64,000 nt of DNA, taken from Chloroflexota bacterium (lineage in GTDB: Bacteria; Chloroflexota; Anaerolineae; UBA4142; SHND01). A program made the translations under genes and the position numbers. The notes under the pieces were generated by a model. That model searched no databases. It saw only the letters and a program-made list of their open reading frames with translations, and had not been told where the DNA came from. The DNA lies in contig SHND01000030.1 in assembly GCA_004295045.1 (NCBI GenBank), positions 150,223 to 214,222 on the forward strand. The letters are read 5' to 3'. Shown piece by piece: positions 33,404 through 42,112 of this stretch. How positions within the stretch are numbered: position 1 is the stretch's first letter; every line of letters starts with the position of its first letter.

Positions 33404-34655
33404 TGTTACTGCACAGCGCCGAACCATGCCCGCCTCCGGCGGGCGCGTCACGCAGACCTTTGCGGCGTTAAAGTTTTACAATTATCGGCTGTGGTTTATC
33501 GGGCAGTTGGTGTCGTTGTTCGGCTCGTGGATGCAGACGACGGCGCAGGGATTTCTCGTTTTTCAATTAACCAACTCGCCCGTCTATTTGGGATTGGTCG
33601 GTTTCGCGGCGGGCGTGCCTTCGTGGATTTTTATGTTGTACGGCGGTGTGATCGCCGACCGTTTGCCGCGCCGCACGCTGCTGATTATTACGCAATCGGC
33701 GATGATGCTGATGGCATTCATTCTCGCCGCGTTGACCTTTACAGGATTGGTTCAGCCGTGGCAGATCATCGTGCTTGCATTCGGCGTGGGCGTGGCAAAT
33801 GCTTTTGATGCGCCCGCGCGTCAGGCATTCGTATTGGAAATGGTTGACCGCGAACATTTGTCGAATGCCATTGCTTTGAACTCGATGATGTTTCAAATGG
33901 CGACGGTGACGGGACCCGCCGTTGCGGGGCTCATTTACGCGTTTGTTGGTCCGGCGTGGTGTTTTTTGATCAACGGCATCTCGTATATTGCCGTCATTGT
34001 CGCGCTGCTGCTGATGAAACTCGAGCCGATGGCAGTCAAAGTGCGCGTGAAATCGTCCGTCGAAGATTTGAAAGAAGGGCTGCAATATGTGGCAACGCAC
34101 AAGATTATTCGCACACTGATTTTGATTGCCACAGTCGTGAGTTTGTTTGGCTTGGCGTTTGTGACCTTGATGCCGGCGTGGGCGGTGGATGTGTTGGGCG
34201 GCGATGCGGCGACGAATGGATTGATGCAGTCAGCGCGCGGCTTGGGCGCATTGATCGGCGCGCTGATGATCGCATCGCTTGGCAATTTCAGGCATAAAGG
34301 AAAATTGTTGACGGTCGGCACATTGGTCTTTCCATTACTGCTGCTCCTCTTTGCTTTTGTGCAGTGGGTGCCGCTTTCGCTTTTGGTTCTGGTCGGCGTT
34401 GGCTGGGGTTTTATGGTGTTGTTCAATATGCTCAACACGTTGGTGCAAAATATCGTCACCGATGAGTTGCGCGGGCGTGTCATGAGCATTTATACATTGA
34501 CTTTTTTTGGTGGGATGCCGATTGGCGCGTTGTGGGCGGGCGCGGCGGCGGAAAAATTCAACGAACCGATCACGGTAATTTTCGGCGCGATGATTTCCCT
34601 CGCGTTCGCCTTGTTCGTGATTTGGAAAATACCGCAAGTGAGGAAATTAGAATAG
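33396..34655 (+). CDS. MFS transporter (EntS-like exporter family)
   Basis: A 419-residue membrane transporter with about 12 transmembrane helices. FIGQLVSLFGSWMQTTAQGFLVF and the loop GGVIADRLPRRTLL, then FDAPARQAFVLEMV and ATVTGPAVAGLI, are typical of the MFS_3/enterobactin-exporter-like group. GTG at 33396 is the start and lies inside the preceding gene, so translation is coupled. The central loop after helix 6 is cytoplasmic and charged. It may export a product of the two enzymes encoded upstream; this is inference. Confidence 0.87.
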   Translation: MADVTAQRRTMPASGGRVTQTFAALKFYNYRLWFIGQLVSLFGSWMQTTAQGFLVFQLTNSPVYLGLVGFAAGVPSWIFMLYGGVIADRLPRRTLLIITQSAMMLMAFILAALTFTGLVQPWQIIVLAFGVGVANAFDAPARQAFVLEMVDREHLSNAIALNSMMFQMATVTGPAVAGLIYAFVGPAWCFLINGISYIAVIVALLLMKLEPMAVKVRVKSSVEDLKEGLQYVATHKIIRTLILIATVVSLFGLAFVTLMPAWAVDVLGGDAATNGLMQSARGLGALIGALMIASLGNFRHKGKLLTVGTLVFPLLLLLFAFVQWVPLSLLVLVGVGWGFMVLFNMLNTLVQNIVTDELRGRVMSIYTLTFFGGMPIGALWAGAAAEKFNEPITVIFGAMISLAFALFVIWKIPQVRKLE

Positions 34656-34733
34656 GCGCGCGTCGCGTATAGCAAATCGCTAATCGCAAATTGCGAATTG
34701 GTGATACGCCATACGCGAGACGCGAATCACAAA
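34656..34733. repeat. Word-like inverted repeat between the MFS and ABC genes
   Basis: The gap holds the related words CGCGTCGCGTATAGC, AATCGCTAATCGC, AAATTGCGAATTGG and ATACGCGAGACGCG. The outer words are inverted copies with a two-base difference, and CGCAAATTGCG is a smaller palindrome inside. The frame of the following gene is open through it, but the coding start is the ATG at 34734. Confidence 0.55.
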
Positions 34734-36689
34734 ATGCAAGCAACACGTTCTGGAAATTTCAATGGAAATGGCGCGCAGGGCGGACACGCGGCAAGTGGGC
34801 GGGGTGGAGCTCCGAAGCAAAAAACAGATTTCAAAACGCTCGGACGCGCGGTGCGTTACATCGGACGCTATCGGTGGATTGCGTTTTTGGCGTACGGTTC
34901 ATTGTTCATCGCCACCGCCGCGCAGTTGGCAGTGCCGCAGCTGGTGCAAAATATCATTGATACGATTACCACCGCGTACGGGGCAGGCGAAATTTTGAAA
35001 CTGCCCGCCGCGATTCAACCCGTCGCCGCGCAGCGTCTCGGCACGACGGTTGAACAGTTGACAAAAGCGCAAAGCACCGCAAATCAAGATTTGGTCGTTG
35101 CCATGCTCGCCATTGTGGGCTTTGCAATTCTCCTAGCGATTTTTGCATTTGCGCAGTCGTTTAACGCAGAACGCGTTTCGCAAAATGTCGCGTACGATTT
35201 TCGCAGTGAATTGTTTGCCAAAATTCAGCGCCTCTCGTTCAGTTACCATGACCGCAATCAAACGGGGCAGTTGATGATTCGCGCGACCGACGACGTGGAA
35301 AAACTGCGCTTGTTCCTCGGACAGGGACTTGTCCTTGCGCTGCAGGCAGTGGTGCTGTTGGTCGCGGCGTTGATTGTATTGTGGCTGACGAATCCTTCGC
35401 TGACGTTGGTTATTCTGCCGATTTTGCCCATCGCGTTCGTCGTCTTTTTGGTGTTTGGCGCAATCACGCAGCCGCTGTTCATTCAAGTGCAAATTCGCGT
35501 CTCGGCGATGAATACGGTGCTGCAGGAAAATCTCGCGGGTTTGAAGGTGGTCAAAGCGTTTGCGCGCGAACCACAAGAACAAGTGCGCTTTGCGAAAACG
35601 GCGGACGATTTGCTGGAGCAACAACTGAAAGTCTCCCGCCTCTTTTCTTTTCTCTTTCCGATCATTTTTCTGATTGCGAATTTGGGGCAGGCGGCGATGT
35701 TGTATTTCGGTGGAGTTCAAATCATCGAAGGTACGCTGACGCTGGGGCAATGGCAAAAGTTTTCGCTCTATCTCGCATACGTCTTTTTTCCGCTGGGGCA
35801 GCTCGGTTTCATTATCAATTTGATGTCGCAAGCGAACGCGTCGGCGCACCGCATCTTTGAAATCCTCGATACGAAAAATGATGTAGAGGACAAACCGAAC
35901 GCGATGACGCTGCCCGAGATTCATGGAAATGTGAAATTTGACGATGTGGTCTTTCGCTATTTCAAAGGCGGCGAGCCGGTGCTCAATCACGTTTCATTTG
36001 AAGCGAACGCGGGACAAACGATTGCCTTGCTTGGCGCGACGGGCAGCGGTAAAACGACGATCATCAATCTCATTCCGCGTTTTTATGATGCAAGCGAAGG
36101 TCGAGTGTTGATTGACGGCTACGATGTCCGTGATGTAACGCTCGAAAGTTTGCGTTCGAATATTGGTATCGTGCTGCAAGAGACAACGCTGTTCACCGGC
36201 ACAATTCGCGACAATATTGCCTTTGGCAAACCTGACGCGACGCTGGAGCAAGTGATTGCGGCGGCAAAAGCCGCAGCCGCGCACGATTTCATTACGAGCT
36301 TTCCGGAGGGATACGACACGCCCGTCGGAGAACGCGGCTCGACTCTTTCGGGCGGACAAAAACAGCGCATTGCGATTGCGCGCGCCCTGTTACTGAATCC
36401 GCGCATTTTGATTCTCGACGATTCAACGAGCAGCGTCGATTTGGCAACGGAATACAAAATTCAACAAGCGTTGGACCAATTGATGAAGGGGCGAACATCC
36501 TTTGTCATTGCGCAGCGCATCAGCACGGTTGTCAACGCGGATCAAATTTTCGTCCTCGACAAGGGCAAAATCGCTGCGCGCGGCACACACGAAGAATTGT
36601 TGGAATCGTCAGAGATCTATGCGGAAATTTACAGCTCGCAATTGATGACCGATGCAGAAGCCAACGCGCCGGAATTGGCGATGGCGTAA
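34734..36689 (+). CDS. ABC exporter half-transporter, degenerate-site subunit
   Basis: A 651-residue fused membrane/ATPase subunit. Residues 1-40 are a Gly/Asn/Arg-rich cytoplasmic tail. Six transmembrane helices follow, with about 60 residues of extra loop after the first (YGAGEILKLPAAIQP). The ATPase has Walker A GATGSGKTT and signature LSGGQKQR, but Walker B ends in ILDDSTSS (Asp in place of the catalytic Glu) and the switch His is Gln (IAQRIST). These changes mark the non-canonical partner of heterodimeric exporters such as TM287/288. The ATG at 34734 is preferred over the upstream TTG at 34698, which lies in a repeat. The canonical partner is encoded next. Confidence 0.9.
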   Translation: MQATRSGNFNGNGAQGGHAASGRGGAPKQKTDFKTLGRAVRYIGRYRWIAFLAYGSLFIATAAQLAVPQLVQNIIDTITTAYGAGEILKLPAAIQPVAAQRLGTTVEQLTKAQSTANQDLVVAMLAIVGFAILLAIFAFAQSFNAERVSQNVAYDFRSELFAKIQRLSFSYHDRNQTGQLMIRATDDVEKLRLFLGQGLVLALQAVVLLVAALIVLWLTNPSLTLVILPILPIAFVVFLVFGAITQPLFIQVQIRVSAMNTVLQENLAGLKVVKAFAREPQEQVRFAKTADDLLEQQLKVSRLFSFLFPIIFLIANLGQAAMLYFGGVQIIEGTLTLGQWQKFSLYLAYVFFPLGQLGFIINLMSQANASAHRIFEILDTKNDVEDKPNAMTLPEIHGNVKFDDVVFRYFKGGEPVLNHVSFEANAGQTIALLGATGSGKTTIINLIPRFYDASEGRVLIDGYDVRDVTLESLRSNIGIVLQETTLFTGTIRDNIAFGKPDATLEQVIAAAKAAAAHDFITSFPEGYDTPVGERGSTLSGGQKQRIAIARALLLNPRILILDDSTSSVDLATEYKIQQALDQLMKGRTSFVIAQRISTVVNADQIFVLDKGKIAARGTHEELLESSEIYAEIYSSQLMTDAEANAPELAMA

Positions 36690-36692
36690 GGG

Positions 36693-36757
36693 TGACGCAA
36701 GACGAATGACCGTTGACGAGTTTGTTGTGTCACGCGTCGTTCGTCCTCCGTCTTTAT
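36693..36757. repeat. ACGAATGACC word repeat between the two ABC genes
   Basis: The left half has GACGCAAGACGAATGACCG and the right half has CGTCGTTCGTCCTCCGTC, an approximate inverted copy. The 10-mer ACGAATGACC (36702-36711) also occurs in the repeat at 45681-45744. The repeat keeps a frame open upstream of the next gene but is not translated. Confidence 0.6.
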
Positions 36758-36769
36758 GGAGTTTTCACA

Positions 36770-38722
36770 ATGTTGATGGGTCGAGAACAGCTGTTACAGC
36801 GCGAAACGATGAAACCGAAAAGCGTGAGTTCGACGCTCGCGCGCTTTTGGCAATATTTCCGCAAATTTTGGTATGTGCTACTTGCGGTCTTGTTGTTGGT
36901 CGTGATCAGTACGTGGTTTCAAGTGCTGATTCCCAATTTGACGGGGCAGGCGGTGAATTGTTATCTCACTCCGGCGACGGCAGCCGCGTTTAATCAGCAA
37001 TTGATTCCCGGAGCGGGCGCAGGACAGCAAGCAGGCGCGGGTTGTTGGTACACGACGGTCAATCCGCGGTGGACGACGAGCGATTACATTGCGGGACTCG
37101 GCGGCTTGGTGCTGTTGATGGTGGGATTGTACATCGGCAGTTCGCTGCTCACGGGCGCGATGTTTTATCTGATGACGTATGCGGGGCAAAACGCTTTGCG
37201 TCAAATGCGGGTGGATGTGTTCAAACACATACAGATGCTTTCGCTCGGCTATTACACCAAACACGAAGCGGGCGATGTGATGAGCCGCATTACGAATGAC
37301 GCCGATTCCATTCAGCAAGCCGTCGGTTTTCCGCTGGTCAGCGTGGTTTCCGGCTCGTTGTTGATTGTTTGGATCGCGTTCACAATGCTGTCGGATAGCT
37401 TTGTCTACGCGCTCATCAGTCTCGCCGTAGTGCCGTTCATGTTTATTGCAACGTCTTGGTTTTCGGGGCAAGCGCGCAAGGCGTATCGCAGTGTACGTTC
37501 GTCGGTTGGAGATGTGAACGCGAATTTGCAAGAGAGTATCTCTGCCGTGCGCGAAGCACAAGCATTCAATCGCGAAGATGAAAATATTCAAGCGTTCAAT
37601 GAATCGAACGCGGCTTCGCGCGATGCGAGTATTCGCGCGGTGACGTACACGAGCGCGCTTCAGCCGATTCTCCAAGCGTTCGGTTTTGTTTCGCTCGCGA
37701 TCGTCGCGGGCGTCGGCGGCTTGCTGTTATTAAATGGTCAGAACTTGGTGGGGACAACGATAACGCTTGGTCTGATTGTTGCTTTTATCGGATATACGCA
37801 GCGGTTCAATATGCCCGTTTCGCAAATCGCAACTTTGTGGACAAATATCCAAAGCGCCATTGCGGGTGGCGAACGGATTTTTGGTTTGCTCGATACCCAA
37901 CCGGACATCGAGGACAAACCGAACGCGAAACCGATGCCTGAAATTCGAGGGCGTGTGGTGTTTGACCATGTGTTTGCCGAGTATGAACAGGACCAGCCCG
38001 TTTTGCGCGATGTGAATCTCGTCGCGGAACCGGGACAAACGATTGCGATTGTGGGTCCGACGGGCGCGGGCAAAACGACAATCGTGAATCTCATTCCGCG
38101 TTTTTATGATGTGACTCGAGGCGCGGTGACGATTGATGGCATTGATGTCCGTGATGTGACCGCCCCAAGTTTGCGCCATCAAGTTGGCGTGGTCTTGCAA
38201 GATTCCTTTTTGTTCAGCACAACCATCAAAGAAAATATTCGTTATGGCAGACCCGACGCCACAGATGAAGAGGTGTACGCCGCGGCAGAGCTGGCGCACG
38301 CCGATACGTTCATTGATCGCATGCCTGAGGGATACGATACCATGTTGGGCGAACGCGGCAGTGGTCTCTCGCTGGGGCAGCGCCAACTCATCGCCATCGC
38401 GCGCGCCGCGTTATCGGATCCGCGCATTCTGATTCTCGATGAAGCGACGTCGTCGGTGGACACGCGGACAGAACGCCTGATTCAAGGCGCGTTGGAAAAA
38501 TTGCTGCGCGGGCGCACCTCGTTTGTGATTGCGCATCGCCTTTCGACGATTCGACATGCTGACATGGTGTTGGTGTTAAAGGATGGACAGATCATCGAAC
38601 GCGGCAAGCACGATGAGTTGCTCAAAAAGGGTGGCTTCTATTACGACCTCTACATGAGCCAATTCCGCCGCGACATTGATTTTCAAACTGTGGAACCCGC
38701 GCCGCAATTGCAGCCCGCGTAA
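36770..38722 (+). CDS. ABC exporter half-transporter, catalytic subunit
   Basis: A 650-residue membrane/ATPase subunit. Six transmembrane helices have a long extracytoplasmic insertion after the first (NCYLTPATAAAFN...CWYTTVNPRW, with two Cys). The ATPase has Walker A GPTGAGKTT, Walker B ILDEATSS with the catalytic Glu and switch His IAHRLST. Its signature is LSLGQRQ, with Leu for the usual Gly. Together with the preceding subunit it should form a heterodimeric exporter for lipids, drugs or peptides. The ATG at 36770 has GGAG eight bases upstream, whereas the open frame from 36713 begins in a repeat. Confidence 0.92.
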   Translation: MLMGREQLLQRETMKPKSVSSTLARFWQYFRKFWYVLLAVLLLVVISTWFQVLIPNLTGQAVNCYLTPATAAAFNQQLIPGAGAGQQAGAGCWYTTVNPRWTTSDYIAGLGGLVLLMVGLYIGSSLLTGAMFYLMTYAGQNALRQMRVDVFKHIQMLSLGYYTKHEAGDVMSRITNDADSIQQAVGFPLVSVVSGSLLIVWIAFTMLSDSFVYALISLAVVPFMFIATSWFSGQARKAYRSVRSSVGDVNANLQESISAVREAQAFNREDENIQAFNESNAASRDASIRAVTYTSALQPILQAFGFVSLAIVAGVGGLLLLNGQNLVGTTITLGLIVAFIGYTQRFNMPVSQIATLWTNIQSAIAGGERIFGLLDTQPDIEDKPNAKPMPEIRGRVVFDHVFAEYEQDQPVLRDVNLVAEPGQTIAIVGPTGAGKTTIVNLIPRFYDVTRGAVTIDGIDVRDVTAPSLRHQVGVVLQDSFLFSTTIKENIRYGRPDATDEEVYAAAELAHADTFIDRMPEGYDTMLGERGSGLSLGQRQLIAIARAALSDPRILILDEATSSVDTRTERLIQGALEKLLRGRTSFVIAHRLSTIRHADMVLVLKDGQIIERGKHDELLKKGGFYYDLYMSQFRRDIDFQTVEPAPQLQPA

Positions 38723-38748
38723 ATTTTGCAACAGTAAAGTCACTAACC

Positions 38749-39348
38749 ATGTCACCTTACAACACTCCCGTAACGCTGCAGGGCAAATGGGCGCGGCTCG
38801 AACCGCTCACGCTCGACCATGCGCCGCAATTATTCGATGTCGCGCGAGATGACGAGATTTGGCGATACATGCCTGTTCCCACCCCAAAAAGTGTGGACGA
38901 CGTGTGCGCGTGGATTCAAGATGCTTTGAATCTTCAAGCACACGGATTATTTTTGCCGTTTGCGATCATTGACCGCGCGACAGAGAAAGCGATTGGCAGT
39001 ACGCGCTTTCTTGACATTTCTGAACATAACCGCCATGTCGAAATCGGCTGGACGTGGCTCGGCAAAAATTTTTGGCGCACGCCTCTCAATTCCGAGTGCA
39101 AATATCTCTTGCTCCGTCATGCGTTCGAAACTCTCGGCTGCATCCGCGTTTCGTTCAAGACCGATTTGCGCAACGAACGCTCGCAGCGCGCGATTGAACG
39201 GCTCGGCGCGGCGCGCGAGGGAATTTGGCGGCGTGTGGTTGTCATGCACGATGGCTACCAACGTTCGAGCGTGTTTTATTCCATCCTCGACGACGAGTGG
39301 GCAAAGGTCAAAGCGGGGCTGGAAGAAAAAATAAACGCGCCGCATTGA
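38749..39348 (+). CDS. GNAT-family N-acetyltransferase
   Basis: A 199-residue acetyltransferase of the RimJ/RimL type. It starts with GKWARLEPLTLDHAPQLFDV, and has the central strand AIGSTRFLDISEHNRHVEIGWTWLG and the acetyl-CoA region with CIRVSFKTDLRNERSQRAIERLGA near residue 145. Members acetylate N-terminal amino groups of proteins or small amines. It begins 26 bp after the ABC exporter operon. Confidence 0.87.
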   Translation: MSPYNTPVTLQGKWARLEPLTLDHAPQLFDVARDDEIWRYMPVPTPKSVDDVCAWIQDALNLQAHGLFLPFAIIDRATEKAIGSTRFLDISEHNRHVEIGWTWLGKNFWRTPLNSECKYLLLRHAFETLGCIRVSFKTDLRNERSQRAIERLGAAREGIWRRVVVMHDGYQRSSVFYSILDDEWAKVKAGLEEKINAPH

Positions 39349-39400
39349 AATTCGATATAATTGAACGAAAAAGTCCGAAATCATACAACAGAGGTTTCTC

Positions 39401-40252
39401 GTGTCCGATCAACTTTCTCTCATGGCAGTTTACGCGCATCCCGACGATGAACAAGGGGTCAGTGGTTCGCTTGCAAAATACGCGCGGCAGGGCGTGAATA
39501 CAACGCTCATTTGCGCGACGCGCGGCGAAGTGGGCGAAATCGCGCCGGGCGTGCAAGCGACGCCCGAAACGTTGGGGCAAGTGCGCGAGGGCGAAATGCG
39601 CTGCGCCGCCGCGAAAATTGGCTTGCGCCATTTGTATTTTTTGGATTATCGCGATTCAGGGATGGTCGGCACGCCGGAAAACGATGATCGCCGGAACTTG
39701 CATCAAGCAAGTTTGATGGAGGTCACTGAAAAAGTGGTCCGCATTGTGCGCGAACAGAAACCACAGGTGATGGTGACCTTTGACGCGTGGGGCGGATACG
39801 GACATCCTGATCACATTCAGATTCACAAAGCGGCGTTGATGGCATTTTGGATGGCGGGCGACGCGCGTATTTTTCCAGAGCAGTTGACGAATGGTTTGCA
39901 GGCATGGACGCCGCAAAAATTGTATTTCAACGTTTGGCCCCGCTCGCGTTATGCGCGCTTTGCCGAATATCTGGAACGAGAGGGCAAGGAAATTCCCGAA
40001 TGGCTCGCCAATTTCGGCGCGCGCGCCACACCGGAGGATGTCATTTCAACTCGTATTGAGGTCGCGGAATTTGCAAAATTGAAATTGGAATCGTTACAAT
40101 GCCACGCGTCCCAACTTGGACCCAATACGATCTTTCGCCAAATTCCGCAAGAGTTGTGGCTCGACATGGTAAAGCAAGAAACGATGATCTTGGCGGAATC
40201 GCGCACGGGGCGTGTGAGTGATGAGACGGATTTGTTTGAGGGGATTACCTGA
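39401..40252 (+). CDS. PIG-L/LmbE-family deacetylase
   Basis: A 283-residue zinc-dependent deacetylase. The zinc motif is AHPDDEQ near residue 12, and GHPDHIQIHKAAL near residue 128 gives the third ligand. Relatives deacetylate GlcNAc-linked substrates such as mycothiol or bacillithiol precursors. The GTG at 39401 gives the correct spacing to the zinc motif. It overlaps the next gene by one base. The substrate is unknown, and no thiol-cofactor pathway is nearby. Confidence 0.88.
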   Translation: MSDQLSLMAVYAHPDDEQGVSGSLAKYARQGVNTTLICATRGEVGEIAPGVQATPETLGQVREGEMRCAAAKIGLRHLYFLDYRDSGMVGTPENDDRRNLHQASLMEVTEKVVRIVREQKPQVMVTFDAWGGYGHPDHIQIHKAALMAFWMAGDARIFPEQLTNGLQAWTPQKLYFNVWPRSRYARFAEYLEREGKEIPEWLANFGARATPEDVISTRIEVAEFAKLKLESLQCHASQLGPNTIFRQIPQELWLDMVKQETMILAESRTGRVSDETDLFEGIT

Positions 40253-40608
40253 TGTTTGGCGAACCAATCATTCACATCATTGTTTCGCGCGCAACTCCTG
40301 AGCAAATCCACGACATGTCATCGTTTTATGGAACCGTTATCAAAGTTGCGGTGGATATTGAGAAACGTGTTCTCGCCGGAGGCGGAGAGATGCATGCAGA
40401 TTGCGAAGCAGCATTGCTCCAAATCGGAAGTCGAAATGATGACATTTGGGGCGCGAATTGGACGCCGAGTGAACAAAAAATTGAATATGAGGCATTGCTC
40501 AACATTCGAGCAAGACAAAACAATCGAACGATGTTTCTTCAAGACCCCGCGCGGCGCGAACGCGTACGACAGATTGTTACAGAACTCTTGGGAGGGATAG
40601 AGCCGTGA
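40252..40608 (+). CDS. DUF5674-like protein
   Basis: A 118-residue soluble protein whose features match DUF5674 as I recall it: IIHIIVSRATPEQI at the start, KVAVDIEKRVLAGGGEMHADCE in the middle and IWGANWTPSEQKIEYEALLNIRARQNN near the end. The function of the family is unknown. It overlaps both its upstream (1 bp) and downstream (4 bp) genes, so all three are translated together. Confidence 0.8.
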   Translation: MFGEPIIHIIVSRATPEQIHDMSSFYGTVIKVAVDIEKRVLAGGGEMHADCEAALLQIGSRNDDIWGANWTPSEQKIEYEALLNIRARQNNRTMFLQDPARRERVRQIVTELLGGIEP

Positions 40609-40988
40609 GAGATTGGGAAAATCTAAGAGCGCGTTATTTGCGTGATCACGTTCCGATTCGATTGGGTGGAGTTTCGGCAAATCTGGCGCGTGTGCGATCA
40701 TATTCTTTGAATCAAGACCAGGATAAATTTGTAGAGATGATGATTGACGAAAGCAAGCATTTCATCGAATGGACTGTCTTGGATGCTGCCCCTGAAATCC
40801 AATCGGAACTTGTAGACCTTCAAATTCAGCTTGCGGTTTGGCAGCGAAACTGGCTACTGATTCGGGATGATCCAAGTCGTCGTTTTGCAGTGGCGATGCT
40901 CGCTGCAAAGTGGTCAGAACGAATTCTCGATTTATCAGGATTATTGAACGACGAAACGTATGAAAAATACAATATCCCGCGCCGGTAA
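40605..40988 (+). CDS. Hypothetical partner of the DUF5674-like protein, 127 aa
   Basis: A soluble protein of unknown family, starting with GTG at 40605 in a GTGA overlap. It is mostly helical and charged (FVEMMIDESKHFIEWTVLD, LVDLQIQLAVWQRNWLLI). Two small overlapping genes with no known activity could form a complex, for example a regulatory or toxin-antitoxin-like pair, but no toxin motif is visible. A strong terminator follows. Confidence 0.65.
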   Translation: MRDWENLRARYLRDHVPIRLGGVSANLARVRSYSLNQDQDKFVEMMIDESKHFIEWTVLDAAPEIQSELVDLQIQLAVWQRNWLLIRDDPSRRFAVAMLAAKWSERILDLSGLLNDETYEKYNIPRR

Positions 40989-41000
40989 CTGAATTTATTG

Positions 41001-41050
41001 ACCCGTTTTCTTTGCCAAACTTTGGCTCACTGAGGACGGGTTTTATTTTC
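41001..41050 (+). terminator. Nested intrinsic terminator
   Basis: ACCCGT (41001-41006) pairs with ACGGGT (41036-41041), and a second stem GCCAAA/TTTGGC lies inside. TTTATTTTC follows. It ends the 39401-40988 operon. Confidence 0.75.
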
Positions 41051-41134
41051 ATATTCGCTTAAGGTTGCACGCGTATTCTCTACGGGAAATCCTGCCCATT
41101 TGGGGGATGCGGAATGTGGCAAGGTTGTATCACA

Positions 41135-42112
41135 ATGAACAATGTAACTTGGAAAAAAATTGGTTGGGGCATGATGGCGATGGGCGCGGCGGCGGGAATT
41201 TATGCCGCGCTGCGCTACGGCAATCGCTTTTTAGATCAATTTGAAGATACTCTGCAAGATGCGAGCGCCCCGGGCGATTTTTTCAAGACCTCCGCCGGTT
41301 GGCGAATCCATTATACGGTGCGAGGCGAAGGTTCGCCTGTCGTGATGATTCACGGCTTTTTGGACTCGCTGCAAACGTGGCGGCGGAACGCGGACGTGCT
41401 GGCGCGCAATCATCGCGTTTACGCGATTGATGTTTTGGGATTCGGTTCCTCTGACCGCGTACGCGAGCCAATCTATACTTTGAAACAGCAAGCGGCGCTC
41501 TTGAAAGAGTTCTTTGACGCGCATCAAATTGAAAAAGCGGATGTAATTGGGCATTCGATGGGCGGCGCGTTGGCGCTGCAGTATGCGTATGATTTCCCCG
41601 ACTCAGTTCACAAACTGGTACTCATTGCGCCGGCAACGTACCTCTATAATGCGTTCCCGCGCAATGGATTCAAGGCGGTGCCGCGTCCAATCACGCGCGG
41701 CGTCTTGGGCATTTACGAAAAGATGCAAGGAGATCGCGCGAATCCGGTGCGGCTTGCCTACGGTGATCCGGAACTTATCACGGAGGATTCAATCCAAATT
41801 CGCAATCGCATGATGCATGTGCGCGGTCAGCACGATGCGCTCATCTCGATGAGCAAATCAAAACGCGAAGCGAATGTGCCACAGGAACTGCACAAGATAG
41901 ATGTGCCAACTTTGATCGTTTGGGGCAAAAAAGATCGCATCGTACCCGCATCGCACGCCACCAAACACCTGCGCGCAATGCCCAACGCGCGTTTGGAATG
42001 GATCGAAAGCGCGGGACATTTACCGCATGAAGAAAATCCCAAAGCAGTGAACGAGTTGGTAGAAAATTTTTTGGATGAACCGCAGCATTTGTCTGCCCCC
42101 AATTTCGAATGA
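41135..42112 (+). CDS. Membrane-anchored alpha/beta hydrolase
   Basis: A 325-residue hydrolase. An N-terminal hydrophobic segment (GWGMMAMGAAAGIYAAL) is a signal anchor. The hydrolase domain has VMIHGFLDSLQTW, nucleophile GHSMGG near residue 143, LIVWGKKDRIVP for the acid and SAGHLPHEE for the His. An in-frame ATG at 41114 is also possible (GGGGATGCGG upstream), while 41135 has AAGG 11 bases upstream. It is coupled by a 4-bp overlap to an HtrA-like protease. The substrate is unknown. Confidence 0.83.
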   Translation: MNNVTWKKIGWGMMAMGAAAGIYAALRYGNRFLDQFEDTLQDASAPGDFFKTSAGWRIHYTVRGEGSPVVMIHGFLDSLQTWRRNADVLARNHRVYAIDVLGFGSSDRVREPIYTLKQQAALLKEFFDAHQIEKADVIGHSMGGALALQYAYDFPDSVHKLVLIAPATYLYNAFPRNGFKAVPRPITRGVLGIYEKMQGDRANPVRLAYGDPELITEDSIQIRNRMMHVRGQHDALISMSKSKREANVPQELHKIDVPTLIVWGKKDRIVPASHATKHLRAMPNARLEWIESAGHLPHEENPKAVNELVENFLDEPQHLSAPNFE

